Origin: an uncultured Bacteroidales bacterium
GTDB taxonomy: Bacteria; Bacteroidota; Bacteroidia; Bacteroidales; Bacteroidaceae
Direction: 5' to 3'
Assembly: GCA_902803195.1 (NCBI GenBank)
Contig: CADCOX010000010.1
Span: 1-6,155 of the forward strand
Length of the DNA: 6,155 nucleotides
Positions 1 to 6,145 of this stretch are shown here, in pieces (within the stretch, counting starts at the first letter, position 1; the number at the start of each line of letters is the position of its first letter). The notes below the pieces were generated by a model. The model was not told where the DNA came from. It saw nothing but the letters and a program-made list of their open reading frames with translations, and searched no databases. The translations under genes were made by a program, and so were the position numbers.

Positions 1-34
1 AAAAAGTTGACGGGCTGACATTTCAGCCCGTCAA
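1..34 (-). terminator. Rho-independent terminator of the arabinofuranosidase gene
   Basis: A perfect 12-bp inverted repeat (TTGACGGGCTGA at 7-18, TCAGCCCGTCAA at 23-34) encloses a 4-base loop. On the plus strand it is preceded by AAAAA at 1-5, so on the minus strand the hairpin is followed after one base by a run of at least five T, the classic layout of an intrinsic terminator. It starts 54 bases after the minus-strand stop codon (89-91). The T run reaches the window edge, so its full length is unknown. There is no T run on the other side of the stem (TGTGTATTT follows), so it probably acts only on minus-strand transcription. Confidence 0.9.
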
Positions 35-88
35 TGTGTATTTAAACTTCCCTCACCACAAAGGGAATTCGACAATTTCATCAAGTCT

Positions 89-2581
89 TTACTTCGTCTT
101 CAGGCGCAGGATAGTGAGCGAGAAGGGTTGGACGTTGTAGACGATGGTGCTTGAGGGCTCGCTGATACGGACGGGATATTCCTCGGGCGAGACGTTAAGC
201 TGCGCGCGCATGGAGTTCTCGTCGGAGCCGTTGGCAGAGGCCAGGACGATGGCACGGCCCTGGGTGGCGGTGGCGCCGTTGAGGTGAATTCTGGTCGTCT
301 GACGCTCGCGCGTGGGGTTGACGAGCTTGACAATCATCTCGTTGGTCTTCTCGTCGAAGGTGGCGTTGGCATAGAGGCTCTGACGCTCGGGCAGGGTGAT
401 CTCGTGAATGAGCTGGCCGTCAAGGAGGCAGCGAGCAGAGGTGCCCTTGACCTGAATCTCCACGTTGTACCAGCGGCCCTCCTCGAGGTGACCTTGTGCA
501 GCTGCAAGGGTGTTCTTGCCGCCGTCCGCCATATGCTCAACGGCATGCTGACCATTGCCCCAACCGCCGAGATTCCACCACAGCAGGTTCTGGCCGTCCT
601 CGGCTCCGAAAACGACGATGAAGCCCTCGTTGCCCTCGAGGCGACGACCCTGAGCGCGGACGGTGTATTCATCGGGCAGGACGGTGGTGTTGAGGATGAC
701 GGAACCCTCGGCGCGCTGATTCTGCTGCTTCAGTACACCACCTTCAAACGCCCATTGGCTTTGAGTGCGACGTCGAGCATCAGCCTCGCCTCCGAAGGTC
801 CGCCAATGGTCGTTCTCGGCAGCGAAATCGTCCTTGAGGATGACGTTGCCGTCCTTATCCACGACCTCAAGGTTGCGGAACTCGGCCTTGGTGCCCCAAG
901 TGGAGAAGCCTACGTGGTGACCAATGGAAGCGGCGAGCATGTTGGCTGTGACGCTGACGGGGACTATGCGCGTACCTATATTATTTGCCATTAGTTTCTG
1001 CACCTGATAGGATGGCGTGCCGAAGCTTTCTGAAGCGTTGAAGCGAATCATGTCGGGACGCCAAGCAGGGTTGTGCTCGTTGACGAAGATAGGTGCATAA
1101 GAACCCATGATGACGATGTCGGAGTTACGTTCAAGACCTTGCATGTAGACGGCTTCGCCGAGGGCAGCGGTGAGGTGGCCGTTAATGCCAAAGCCTTGGG
1201 TTACAGCATATTCTCCAATATAGATTTTGGGACCATTGCGGTCATAAGTGTCATACTTGGTAAAGTTGTTCTCGAACCACGAGGGCGAGCGGTAGTAGTG
1301 CTCGTCGAGGATGTCGACAGGGTGCTCGGAGCGCCATGAGGGTTCATCGGTGCCCCACGACTCGACGTTGCCGATGATCTGTACGTCGGGGTACTTAGCC
1401 TTAATGGCCTTGTAGAACTGAATGTAGCGCTCGAAGTAGTGGTCGCTTTGGTCGCGGTTGTTGTCGAAATAGAAGTTGGCGTTCTCGTTGCCCACTTCGA
1501 GGAGGCGGAGGTTGAAGGGCTCGGGGTGTCCGTTCTTCGCGCGCTCGGCTCCCCATTTGGTGGTCTTAGCGTCACCATTGGCGTACTCGATGGCATCGAG
1601 AGCTTCCTGAATGTATTCTTCAATCTGGTCGTAGGGCTGTAGCCATCCGTGACCGATGCCTACGTTGACGACGAAGAGGGGCTCAGCGCCAAGGTCCTCT
1701 GAGAGCTGCAGCATCTCGTGATAGCCGAAGCCGTCGGTGATGTTGTAGCCCCAGTTGACACTGAGGTGACCGGGTCGCTGTTCGATGGGGCCTACGGTAT
1801 TCTTCCACTCGAAGCGGTTGTGGAGGTTGTTGCGCTGCGTGGTCTGCCCCTCGACATAGCAGCCGCCAGGGAAGCGCATGAACTTGGGGTGCAAGGCCTC
1901 GAGCAGTTCGGCGAGGTCGATGCGGCAGCCGTTGGGACGGCCTTTGTAGGTGGGTGGGAAGAGACTGACGACGTCAAGGGTGAAGGTGCCGGGGGCGCCG
2001 AAGGTAAGCGTCATGCATCCCTCAGGGTCGGTGCCTGTGGCGAGAATCTTGACGTCCTCTACCTTGGTCCACTTGCCGGCCTTGAGTTTGAGGGGCACGG
2101 AGGTCTGGCCGAGGTTGCGTCCGTCGCGTCCATTGAGCGCGACAATCATCTCGCCTTTGTAAGCGGTATCGGCCTTGATCCATGCGGAAAAGGTATAGGT
2201 AGTCTGCTGGCGGAAGGCCATACCCCAGTAGCCCTCGTTCTGTACGCCACCGAAGGCGGAAGGCACGGCGAGGCGGAGGGCGTGAGCCTGACGGTCGTTA
2301 AGAAGTCCGCTGGTGGTGAGCTCGGCGCGTGCGCCGCCGAGAGCATTCCAGTGGGCAGGCTGCTGGTCATCATCCTCGAAGGAGCGGTTCTGGACGAGTT
2401 CGGCATAGAGGCCACCGTCGCCAGCATGGTTGATTTCTTCAAAGAAAATACCATACAGACGAGGGCTGACGGGAGCTCCCAGGTGGGCTGCGTCAACGGT
2501 TACAACGGGTTGGGCATGGACAGCCACGCCGACAAAGGCGAATAAAGCGCATGCCAGAAGGTGGTAGAAATGTCTTTTCAT
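89..2581 (-). CDS. Secreted alpha-L-arabinofuranosidase, glycoside hydrolase family 51, with two inserted beta-sandwich-like modules
   Basis: This 830-residue enzyme should release terminal alpha-L-arabinofuranosyl units from arabinoxylan, arabinan or related side chains by the retaining GH51 mechanism. Residues 1-23 form a signal peptide (basic MKRH, hydrophobic stretch, VHA before Q24), predicting export to the periplasm or surface. LLAC at 8-11 resembles a lipobox but lies too early to be convincing. The N-terminal family block (LYGIFFEEINHAGDGG, about 42-57) is followed by a CBM4/9-like insertion at about 70-205. The (beta/alpha)8 barrel runs from about 206 to 530 with MRFPGGCYVEG at 235-245. 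The acid/base is E366 in EVGNEN and the nucleophile is E457 in YIGEYAV. Residues about 545-735 look like a second, concanavalin/LamG-like insertion (WGTKAEFRNLEV, GWGNG), and the C-terminal beta domain resumes at SLYANATFDEKTNEM (735-749). It is monocistronic in this window, with its own promoter (2628-2659) and terminator (1-34). The family is certain; the exact glycan is not. Confidence 0.96.
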   Translation of the reverse strand: MKRHFYHLLACALFAFVGVAVHAQPVVTVDAAHLGAPVSPRLYGIFFEEINHAGDGGLYAELVQNRSFEDDDQQPAHWNALGGARAELTTSGLLNDRQAHALRLAVPSAFGGVQNEGYWGMAFRQQTTYTFSAWIKADTAYKGEMIVALNGRDGRNLGQTSVPLKLKAGKWTKVEDVKILATGTDPEGCMTLTFGAPGTFTLDVVSLFPPTYKGRPNGCRIDLAELLEALHPKFMRFPGGCYVEGQTTQRNNLHNRFEWKNTVGPIEQRPGHLSVNWGYNITDGFGYHEMLQLSEDLGAEPLFVVNVGIGHGWLQPYDQIEEYIQEALDAIEYANGDAKTTKWGAERAKNGHPEPFNLRLLEVGNENANFYFDNNRDQSDHYFERYIQFYKAIKAKYPDVQIIGNVESWGTDEPSWRSEHPVDILDEHYYRSPSWFENNFTKYDTYDRNGPKIYIGEYAVTQGFGINGHLTAALGEAVYMQGLERNSDIVIMGSYAPIFVNEHNPAWRPDMIRFNASESFGTPSYQVQKLMANNIGTRIVPVSVTANMLAASIGHHVGFSTWGTKAEFRNLEVVDKDGNVILKDDFAAENDHWRTFGGEADARRRTQSQWAFEGGVLKQQNQRAEGSVILNTTVLPDEYTVRAQGRRLEGNEGFIVVFGAEDGQNLLWWNLGGWGNGQHAVEHMADGGKNTLAAAQGHLEEGRWYNVEIQVKGTSARCLLDGQLIHEITLPERQSLYANATFDEKTNEMIVKLVNPTRERQTTRIHLNGATATQGRAIVLASANGSDENSMRAQLNVSPEEYPVRISEPSSTIVYNVQPFSLTILRLKTK

Positions 2582-2627
2582 AAAGTAAAAAGTATCGTTA
2601 GATAGTTATTTTTTTCTATTTCGAGGG

Positions 2628-2659
2628 CAAATTTAATCTAAAGAAAGAGTTTAACCAAA
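2628..2659 (-). promoter_or_regulatory. Bacteroidota sigma-ABfr-type promoter for the arabinofuranosidase gene
   Basis: Read on the minus strand, TTTG (plus-strand CAAA at 2656-2659) is followed after exactly 20 bases by TAAATTTG (plus-strand CAAATTTA at 2628-2635). This is a full match to the known Bacteroidota -33/-7 consensus TTTG-N19-21-TAnnTTTG. Transcription would begin a few bases further left, near 2620, giving a leader of roughly 40 bases before the ATG at 2581. The exact start point is inferred. Confidence 0.85.
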
Positions 2660-2675
2660 AAAGTGGCGAAATTTC

Positions 2676-2706
2676 TTTGGGCTAATTTCAAAAATTACTA
2701 ACTTTG
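2676..2706 (+). promoter_or_regulatory. Bacteroidota sigma-ABfr-type promoter for the zinc-hook/AraC operon
   Basis: TTTG at 2676-2679 is followed after 19 bases by TAACTTTG at 2699-2706, a full match to TTTG-N19-21-TAnnTTTG. Transcription would start near 2710, leaving a leader of only about 20-25 bases before the ATG at 2734. A canonical promoter placed directly at this start argues that the short gene form, without an N-terminal ATPase half, is what is expressed. No second promoter is apparent before the next gene at 5445, so it probably drives both. Confidence 0.87.
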
Positions 2707-2733
2707 CTCTGATTTTTGGACTAAACCCATCAA

Positions 2734-5427
2734 ATGACCGACTCCAATACATCTCAATACGATAATTCTCTCACTGTCGAAGAAGCCATCCGCCAATGGT
2801 GGCTGGAGCGTTTCAACACACCTCTGCCCGAAGATGCGAAGGCGTGGCTGCGCACAACCATCCGTAACGAGGTCCAGCGTCAACGCCTCACGGAGCATCG
2901 ACTGGACGATGCCACGCTACAACGCGTGCGCGAGGGACGACGCCTCTGTCAGACAAAACTTGACAATCTGGAGAGTTCCATTGCGCGGTTACACCACCAG
3001 CAGCAACAACTGAAGCGGTTTGTCGACGTCAACACGGAGCTGACGAAGCAGCGCTCGCAGCTCTACGAGATCAACAAGCAACAGGCAGCGCTACTGAGCG
3101 AGCAGCGTCAGTTGGAACGTTTCGAGGCGTTCGAGAGCATCAACGGACGTTTCCAACGCATCTACGTCATGAACGGCAACATCGCTGATGCGAGGCAGCA
3201 GCACACGCAGTTGGCCGCAGAGCTGAGCGATGCCGCGCGCGCCCTGACAGAGTCGGAGAAGCGGCTGACGCTCGAGGAAGCCAAAACCGCCGAGGCGCAT
3301 AACTCCGCCGTACAGGCAGCCATCGACATGGCTGAGGGCGAACGGCTGCAAGCGCAAGCCGACGACGCCAGCGCCGAATATAGCGCCAACGCCACGGACC
3401 TGGCCCAGCTGCGCGAGCGGCTGGAGATGCTGCAGAAAGAGCTGCGCGAGAACAATATTAGCGCAGATCGCGTGCGCACTGAGACGGCAGCGCTGTCGCT
3501 GCGCAAGCAGGCACTCGAAGCCCACCGAAACATGATTCTGCAGGGCAGCGGCATCAAGGCCAAACTGGACGAACTGTACACGTCGATGCACTTCCGCGAG
3601 AGTGTCACGCAGCAGCTGAACCAAGCCATGCGCCGACAGAACGAGCGCAACGAACAGCTGGGACGCCTGTTCTCGGAGAGCCAGAACCTCAATGCTGACA
3701 TCAACACGCAAGAGGAGGAAGTCGATGCCCACCGCCGCAGCATCGCCGGTCAAGACAGCTATAACCTGCAGCGCCGCGCCCTCGAGTTGCACAGCCGACG
3801 GCTGATGCTGGAGACGGGTCTCTCACTATGGCGCAACATCGCCGCCGGTTACGACCTCATCGACCAGAAGAATCAGGAGATCACGCAGCTGCGACTTCAC
3901 ATCGACCACCTGAACCAAAACATAGACACGCTGACCGACGATGTCCGCAAGACGTCGAAGGCACTTGAACAGCGCAATTACCACCTCACCCTTTCGAAAA
4001 GCCAGAACGTCATCGAGCTCCGAGGCGACCTCGTCGAGGGTACGCCGTGTACCGTCTGCGGCGCCACGCACCACCCTTGGCAGGGCGAATATATCTCAGA
4101 GCAGAACGCACTCATCTCGTCCCTGAAAGCCGACTGCGAGACGCTGCGCGGCGAACTGCATACGAAGCAGCTGGCATTGCAGGAGATGCAGACTGACTTG
4201 ACCGCCTCGCAGAGCCGTCTTCAGGTGGAACTGCGCAATCTGGACCAACTGCAACAACGACAAGAGAAGGACACCACCGAATGGGTTACCTTCGCGCAAC
4301 TCGACCGCTCGTTCCGCGAGTGTTCGTCGGCCACGAACCGTGAAGCTCGCTCAACACTGATGCGACAGCTCATTGAGAAGACATCGGTCGACGCTGAGAA
4401 CGCCGAGAAGGAACTCAGCACGTTCACCTTCCACCTCGACTCCATCTCGTCCATCGGTGTCAAGATACAGAAGAAACAGCAGCTGGCAGCCGACCTCGAT
4501 ATCCAGCTCAACGAGGTCAACACAGCTTGTCAGGTGATGGCGCGACTCGTTGAGAACCTCAACCAAGAGCTTACTCGCGCCACACAGGACTTCAGCCGTC
4601 GTTACGAGGAACTAGAACACCTGATCACCATCCCCGAATGGTTCAACCGCTGGAAAGCCTCGCACGAAGGACTGAAACTGCAGATACAAAGCATGATGGA
4701 CCAATGGCATGAACTGGAAGCCGACCTACACCGCCACGATGTTGAAGCACAGACACTGAACACGGCCATCGAACTCCTGCGTAAGAACATCGAACAGGCA
4801 CAAGCGGACATCGCTCTCTGCGAGAACATCGCCACCAAGAGCAAGGAGCGCGAAGCCAAAGCGCTCACCGCCCTGACCAAGCTGCTCCCCGACAGAGACG
4901 GCAAGAGCCATTTCAAGGAGGCCCGCGAACGACTGACGCAACAACGCGAGCGCCTGCAGGCACAGACGGCAGAGTACACGGAGTACGAGCGCAGAAAGCT
5001 CTCACTAGAAGCGCAGCAAGCGCACATCGACGAAGCCACCCATCAGATGGAAACCCGTTTAGCCGACGATAAACGCGAACTGGACATGTGGATGCAACGT
5101 TTCAACAGCAACAACCCTCCCGTCCAGGTGGCCGAACTAGAACGCGTGCTAGCCGACGGCAAGGACTGGAGCGACGCCAGGCAGCGCATCAGAGCCAACC
5201 TGCTGGACATGGCTATCACCCAAGCTCGCGTGGACAACCTGCGCGCCCAGATCATCGCCCTGCAGGCCGACGGACTCAGGCCCATTGCTGGCAACGGCGA
5301 CAGCGAACAGGCGGCCATCGAGCAGCAAATCGCCGAACTGGAGCAGCAGCGTCGCAAAGTGCTCCTGCAGATGGCACAGTTCGATGAACAACTGAGGAAA
5401 CACCAACAAACTGAAATCATTCCCTAA
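2734..5427 (+). CDS. SbcC/Rad50-like coiled-coil protein with a central CxxC zinc hook but no ATPase head
   Basis: This 897-residue protein is almost entirely Gln/Glu/Leu/Arg-rich heptad coiled coil. A zinc-hook motif sits at residues 436-448 (GTPCTVCGATHHP, C439 and C442), very close to the pattern at the SbcC hook, where two hooks share one zinc ion. The hook lies at the midpoint, so the chain should fold back into two antiparallel arms of about 435 and 455 residues. Segments such as ERFEAFESINGRF (128-140), LTKLLPDRDGKS (714-725) and RFNSNNPPVQVAELERVL (789-806) look like their counterparts in SbcC arms. The head is missing: no N-terminal Walker A or Q-loop, no C-terminal LSGG signature or Walker B. 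GKS at 723-725 lacks the required upstream glycine. The start is firm, because an in-frame TAA lies at 2722-2724 and a promoter at 2676-2706. Residues 1-60 (with QWWLERF at 21-27) are less coiled-coil-like and may form a small unknown domain. No sbcD is adjacent. The frame is uninterrupted, which argues against decay. Alternative: a general SMC-like structural protein with a convergent CxxC turn. Confidence 0.88.
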   Translation: MTDSNTSQYDNSLTVEEAIRQWWLERFNTPLPEDAKAWLRTTIRNEVQRQRLTEHRLDDATLQRVREGRRLCQTKLDNLESSIARLHHQQQQLKRFVDVNTELTKQRSQLYEINKQQAALLSEQRQLERFEAFESINGRFQRIYVMNGNIADARQQHTQLAAELSDAARALTESEKRLTLEEAKTAEAHNSAVQAAIDMAEGERLQAQADDASAEYSANATDLAQLRERLEMLQKELRENNISADRVRTETAALSLRKQALEAHRNMILQGSGIKAKLDELYTSMHFRESVTQQLNQAMRRQNERNEQLGRLFSESQNLNADINTQEEEVDAHRRSIAGQDSYNLQRRALELHSRRLMLETGLSLWRNIAAGYDLIDQKNQEITQLRLHIDHLNQNIDTLTDDVRKTSKALEQRNYHLTLSKSQNVIELRGDLVEGTPCTVCGATHHPWQGEYISEQNALISSLKADCETLRGELHTKQLALQEMQTDLTASQSRLQVELRNLDQLQQRQEKDTTEWVTFAQLDRSFRECSSATNREARSTLMRQLIEKTSVDAENAEKELSTFTFHLDSISSIGVKIQKKQQLAADLDIQLNEVNTACQVMARLVENLNQELTRATQDFSRRYEELEHLITIPEWFNRWKASHEGLKLQIQSMMDQWHELEADLHRHDVEAQTLNTAIELLRKNIEQAQADIALCENIATKSKEREAKALTALTKLLPDRDGKSHFKEARERLTQQRERLQAQTAEYTEYERRKLSLEAQQAHIDEATHQMETRLADDKRELDMWMQRFNSNNPPVQVAELERVLADGKDWSDARQRIRANLLDMAITQARVDNLRAQIIALQADGLRPIAGNGDSEQAAIEQQIAELEQQRRKVLLQMAQFDEQLRKHQQTEIIP

Positions 5428-5444
5428 CTAAACACAATATTAAC

Positions 5445-5900
5445 ATGGCAAAGTACAATTTGAGAGTAAAGCAGGAGAAGCCCGCCATCTATCGCATGGC
5501 GGTTAAGCCCGAAGTCATCGACGAGATCTACGAGCAAATCCTCAAGAAGATGATCGTCGAGAAGAAATTCCGCGACCCGAAGTTCACAGCTCAGAAGCTG
5601 GCCGAGGAGATAGGCACGAACACACGCTACATCAGCGCAGCCGTCAGCCTGCGCTTCCAGCAGAACTACACGGAGCTCATCAATGGCTACCGCATCCGCG
5701 AGGCTATCGCCATCATGACCGACCGACGCAACAAGGGCATCACTATGGGCGAGGTGGCTACAGCTTCCGGATTCGCCAACAGACAGTCGTTCTACGCCGC
5801 CTTCTACCGCATCCACGGCAAGACGCCAAAGGAATACCAGACCCATTTCTTCGCCAAAGCCGCTGAACCCAAGCGCGGCAAGAAGGCGAAAAGCGAATAA
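5445..5900 (+). CDS. Small AraC-family DNA-binding protein, HTH domain only
   Basis: This 151-residue protein is little more than an AraC/XylS-type DNA-binding domain. The first helix-turn-helix covers about residues 47-69 (FTAQKLAEEIGTNTRYISAA) and leads through the linker helix ELINGYRIREAIAIM (77-91). The second covers about 99-121 (ITMGEVATASGFANRQSF). The family's C-terminal hallmark is present as GF at 109-110, F120, and GKTPKEYQ at 125-132. About 40 residues precede the domain and a basic tail (KRGKKAK, 143-149) follows. There is no cupin, receiver, periplasmic sensor or membrane segment, so no ligand-sensing part is visible. It starts 17 bases after the coiled-coil gene with no promoter or terminator between, implying co-transcription. 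The leader AACACAATATTAAC lacks a Shine-Dalgarno, as usual in Bacteroidota. It probably binds DNA; its target genes cannot be read from the sequence. Candidates include its own operon and the divergent promoter region. Confidence 0.93.
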   Translation: MAKYNLRVKQEKPAIYRMAVKPEVIDEIYEQILKKMIVEKKFRDPKFTAQKLAEEIGTNTRYISAAVSLRFQQNYTELINGYRIREAIAIMTDRRNKGITMGEVATASGFANRQSFYAAFYRIHGKTPKEYQTHFFAKAAEPKRGKKAKSE

Positions 5901-5959
5901 CAACTTCATGGATGTTCATAAGGAACTATCCTTGAAGTGTCCGCTCGAGGACTACTCGT

Positions 5960-6094
5960 TCATTCTTCAGGTGGAATAGTCTTTCTGGCCGTAACACTCA
6001 GTTTCGACTTCAAGCCGCTCTTCGTGTTGAATGCGAGCGTGTAGAGAGTCTTGAAAAACGACTTTGGTCGAGCGTACAATTCGTTCAAATCATT
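5960..6094 (-). other. ATG-less 44-codon open frame, possible gene remnant or small protein
   Basis: Reading leftwards from a stop at 6095-6097, this frame stays open for 44 codons to a TGA at 5960-5962. Its product includes LYARPKSFFKTLYTL and ends with TARKTIPPEE, a composition that reads like real protein rather than random translation (aromatic and basic residues mixed, no low complexity). It has no ATG; only TTG codons (6086-6088, 6077-6079) could start it, and no promoter or ribosome site is visible. A second frame on the same strand (5967-6089, containing FERIVRSTKVVFQDSLHARI) is also open for 40 codons, which weakens the case for either. It could be a degraded gene end, part of a dispersed repeat, or chance. 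Confidence 0.25.
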
Positions 6095-6145
6095 TTAGAC
6101 ACGGAGACACAGAGTTGATACCTTCTCTGTGCCTTTGTGTCCTAA
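6095..6145. repeat. Long imperfect inverted repeat, REP-like hairpin
   Basis: The left arm at 6095-6114 (TTAGACACGGAGACACAGAG) pairs with the right arm at 6125-6145 (CTCTGTG..TTTGTGTCCTAA) around a 10-base loop. Reading inward from the loop there are 7 perfect pairs, one A/C mismatch, 2 pairs, 2 G-T wobbles, 5 pairs, a one-base bulge, then 4 pairs. No T run follows on the plus strand (GAATAAAGGG), and the minus-strand side has only a short T4 within ATTTTAG, so a terminator role is doubtful. The ACGGAGACACAGAG / CTCTGTG-type wording resembles short palindromic repeats seen between genes in many bacteria; that resemblance is from memory. Copy number elsewhere in the genome is unknown. Confidence 0.7.

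Larger units (their letters stand above)
2582..2733. other. Divergent intergenic promoter region
   Basis: This 152-bp AT-rich stretch separates the start codons of the minus-strand arabinofuranosidase gene and the plus-strand coiled-coil gene. It contains one complete Bacteroidota-type promoter for each direction, back to back, with 16 bases between their -33 elements. I see no clear operator palindrome or RNA structure in it. Neither downstream start codon has a Shine-Dalgarno sequence. The close packing means a protein bound in the middle could affect both genes, but no such site is demonstrated. Confidence 0.85.

Noticed and set aside
48..67. Small inverted repeat TTCCCT...AGGGAA between the arabinofuranosidase stop and its terminator
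   Set aside because: Only six base pairs with an eight-base loop and no T run; the strong 12-bp hairpin at 7-34 already explains termination.
284..994. Plus-strand open frame of 236 codons opposite the 3' part of the arabinofuranosidase gene
   Set aside because: It lies wholly antisense to a gene with intact catalytic and family motifs, has no promoter or recognisable domain, and its Val/Gly/Ala/Leu-rich product is typical of a codon-bias shadow.
1718..2545. Plus-strand open frame of 275 codons opposite the 5' part of the arabinofuranosidase gene
   Set aside because: Also antisense to certain coding sequence, with a repetitive Gly/Val/Glu/Ala composition and no motif; a shadow of the codon-biased real frame.
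2107..2581. Lipoprotein signal (LLAC at residues 8-11) for the arabinofuranosidase
   Set aside because: The cysteine would follow a hydrophobic stretch of only about six residues; a normal signal peptide cleaved after VHA (residue 23) fits better.
3091..3792. Minus-strand open frames of 233 and 193 codons inside the coiled-coil gene
   Set aside because: Their products are Leu/Gln- or Ser/Cys-rich reversals of the heptad-repeat codons, and no promoter or domain supports them.
4891..4908. GKS in LLPDRDGKS (residues 717-725 of the coiled-coil protein) as a possible Walker A motif
   Set aside because: Walker A needs GxxxxGK[ST]; the required upstream glycine is a leucine here, the site is deep in the C-terminal arm, and no Walker B partner is present.
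5424..5909. 161-codon minus-strand open frame opposite the AraC-type gene
   Set aside because: It mirrors a gene with clear HTH motifs on the other strand, is rich in Leu/Val/Asp, and has no motif or promoter.
5908..5979. 23-codon plus-strand ORF (MDVHKELSLKCPLEDYSFI...) seven bases after the AraC-type gene
   Set aside because: It is very short, has no ribosome site or recognisable feature, and overlaps the minus-strand open frame; chance cannot be excluded.
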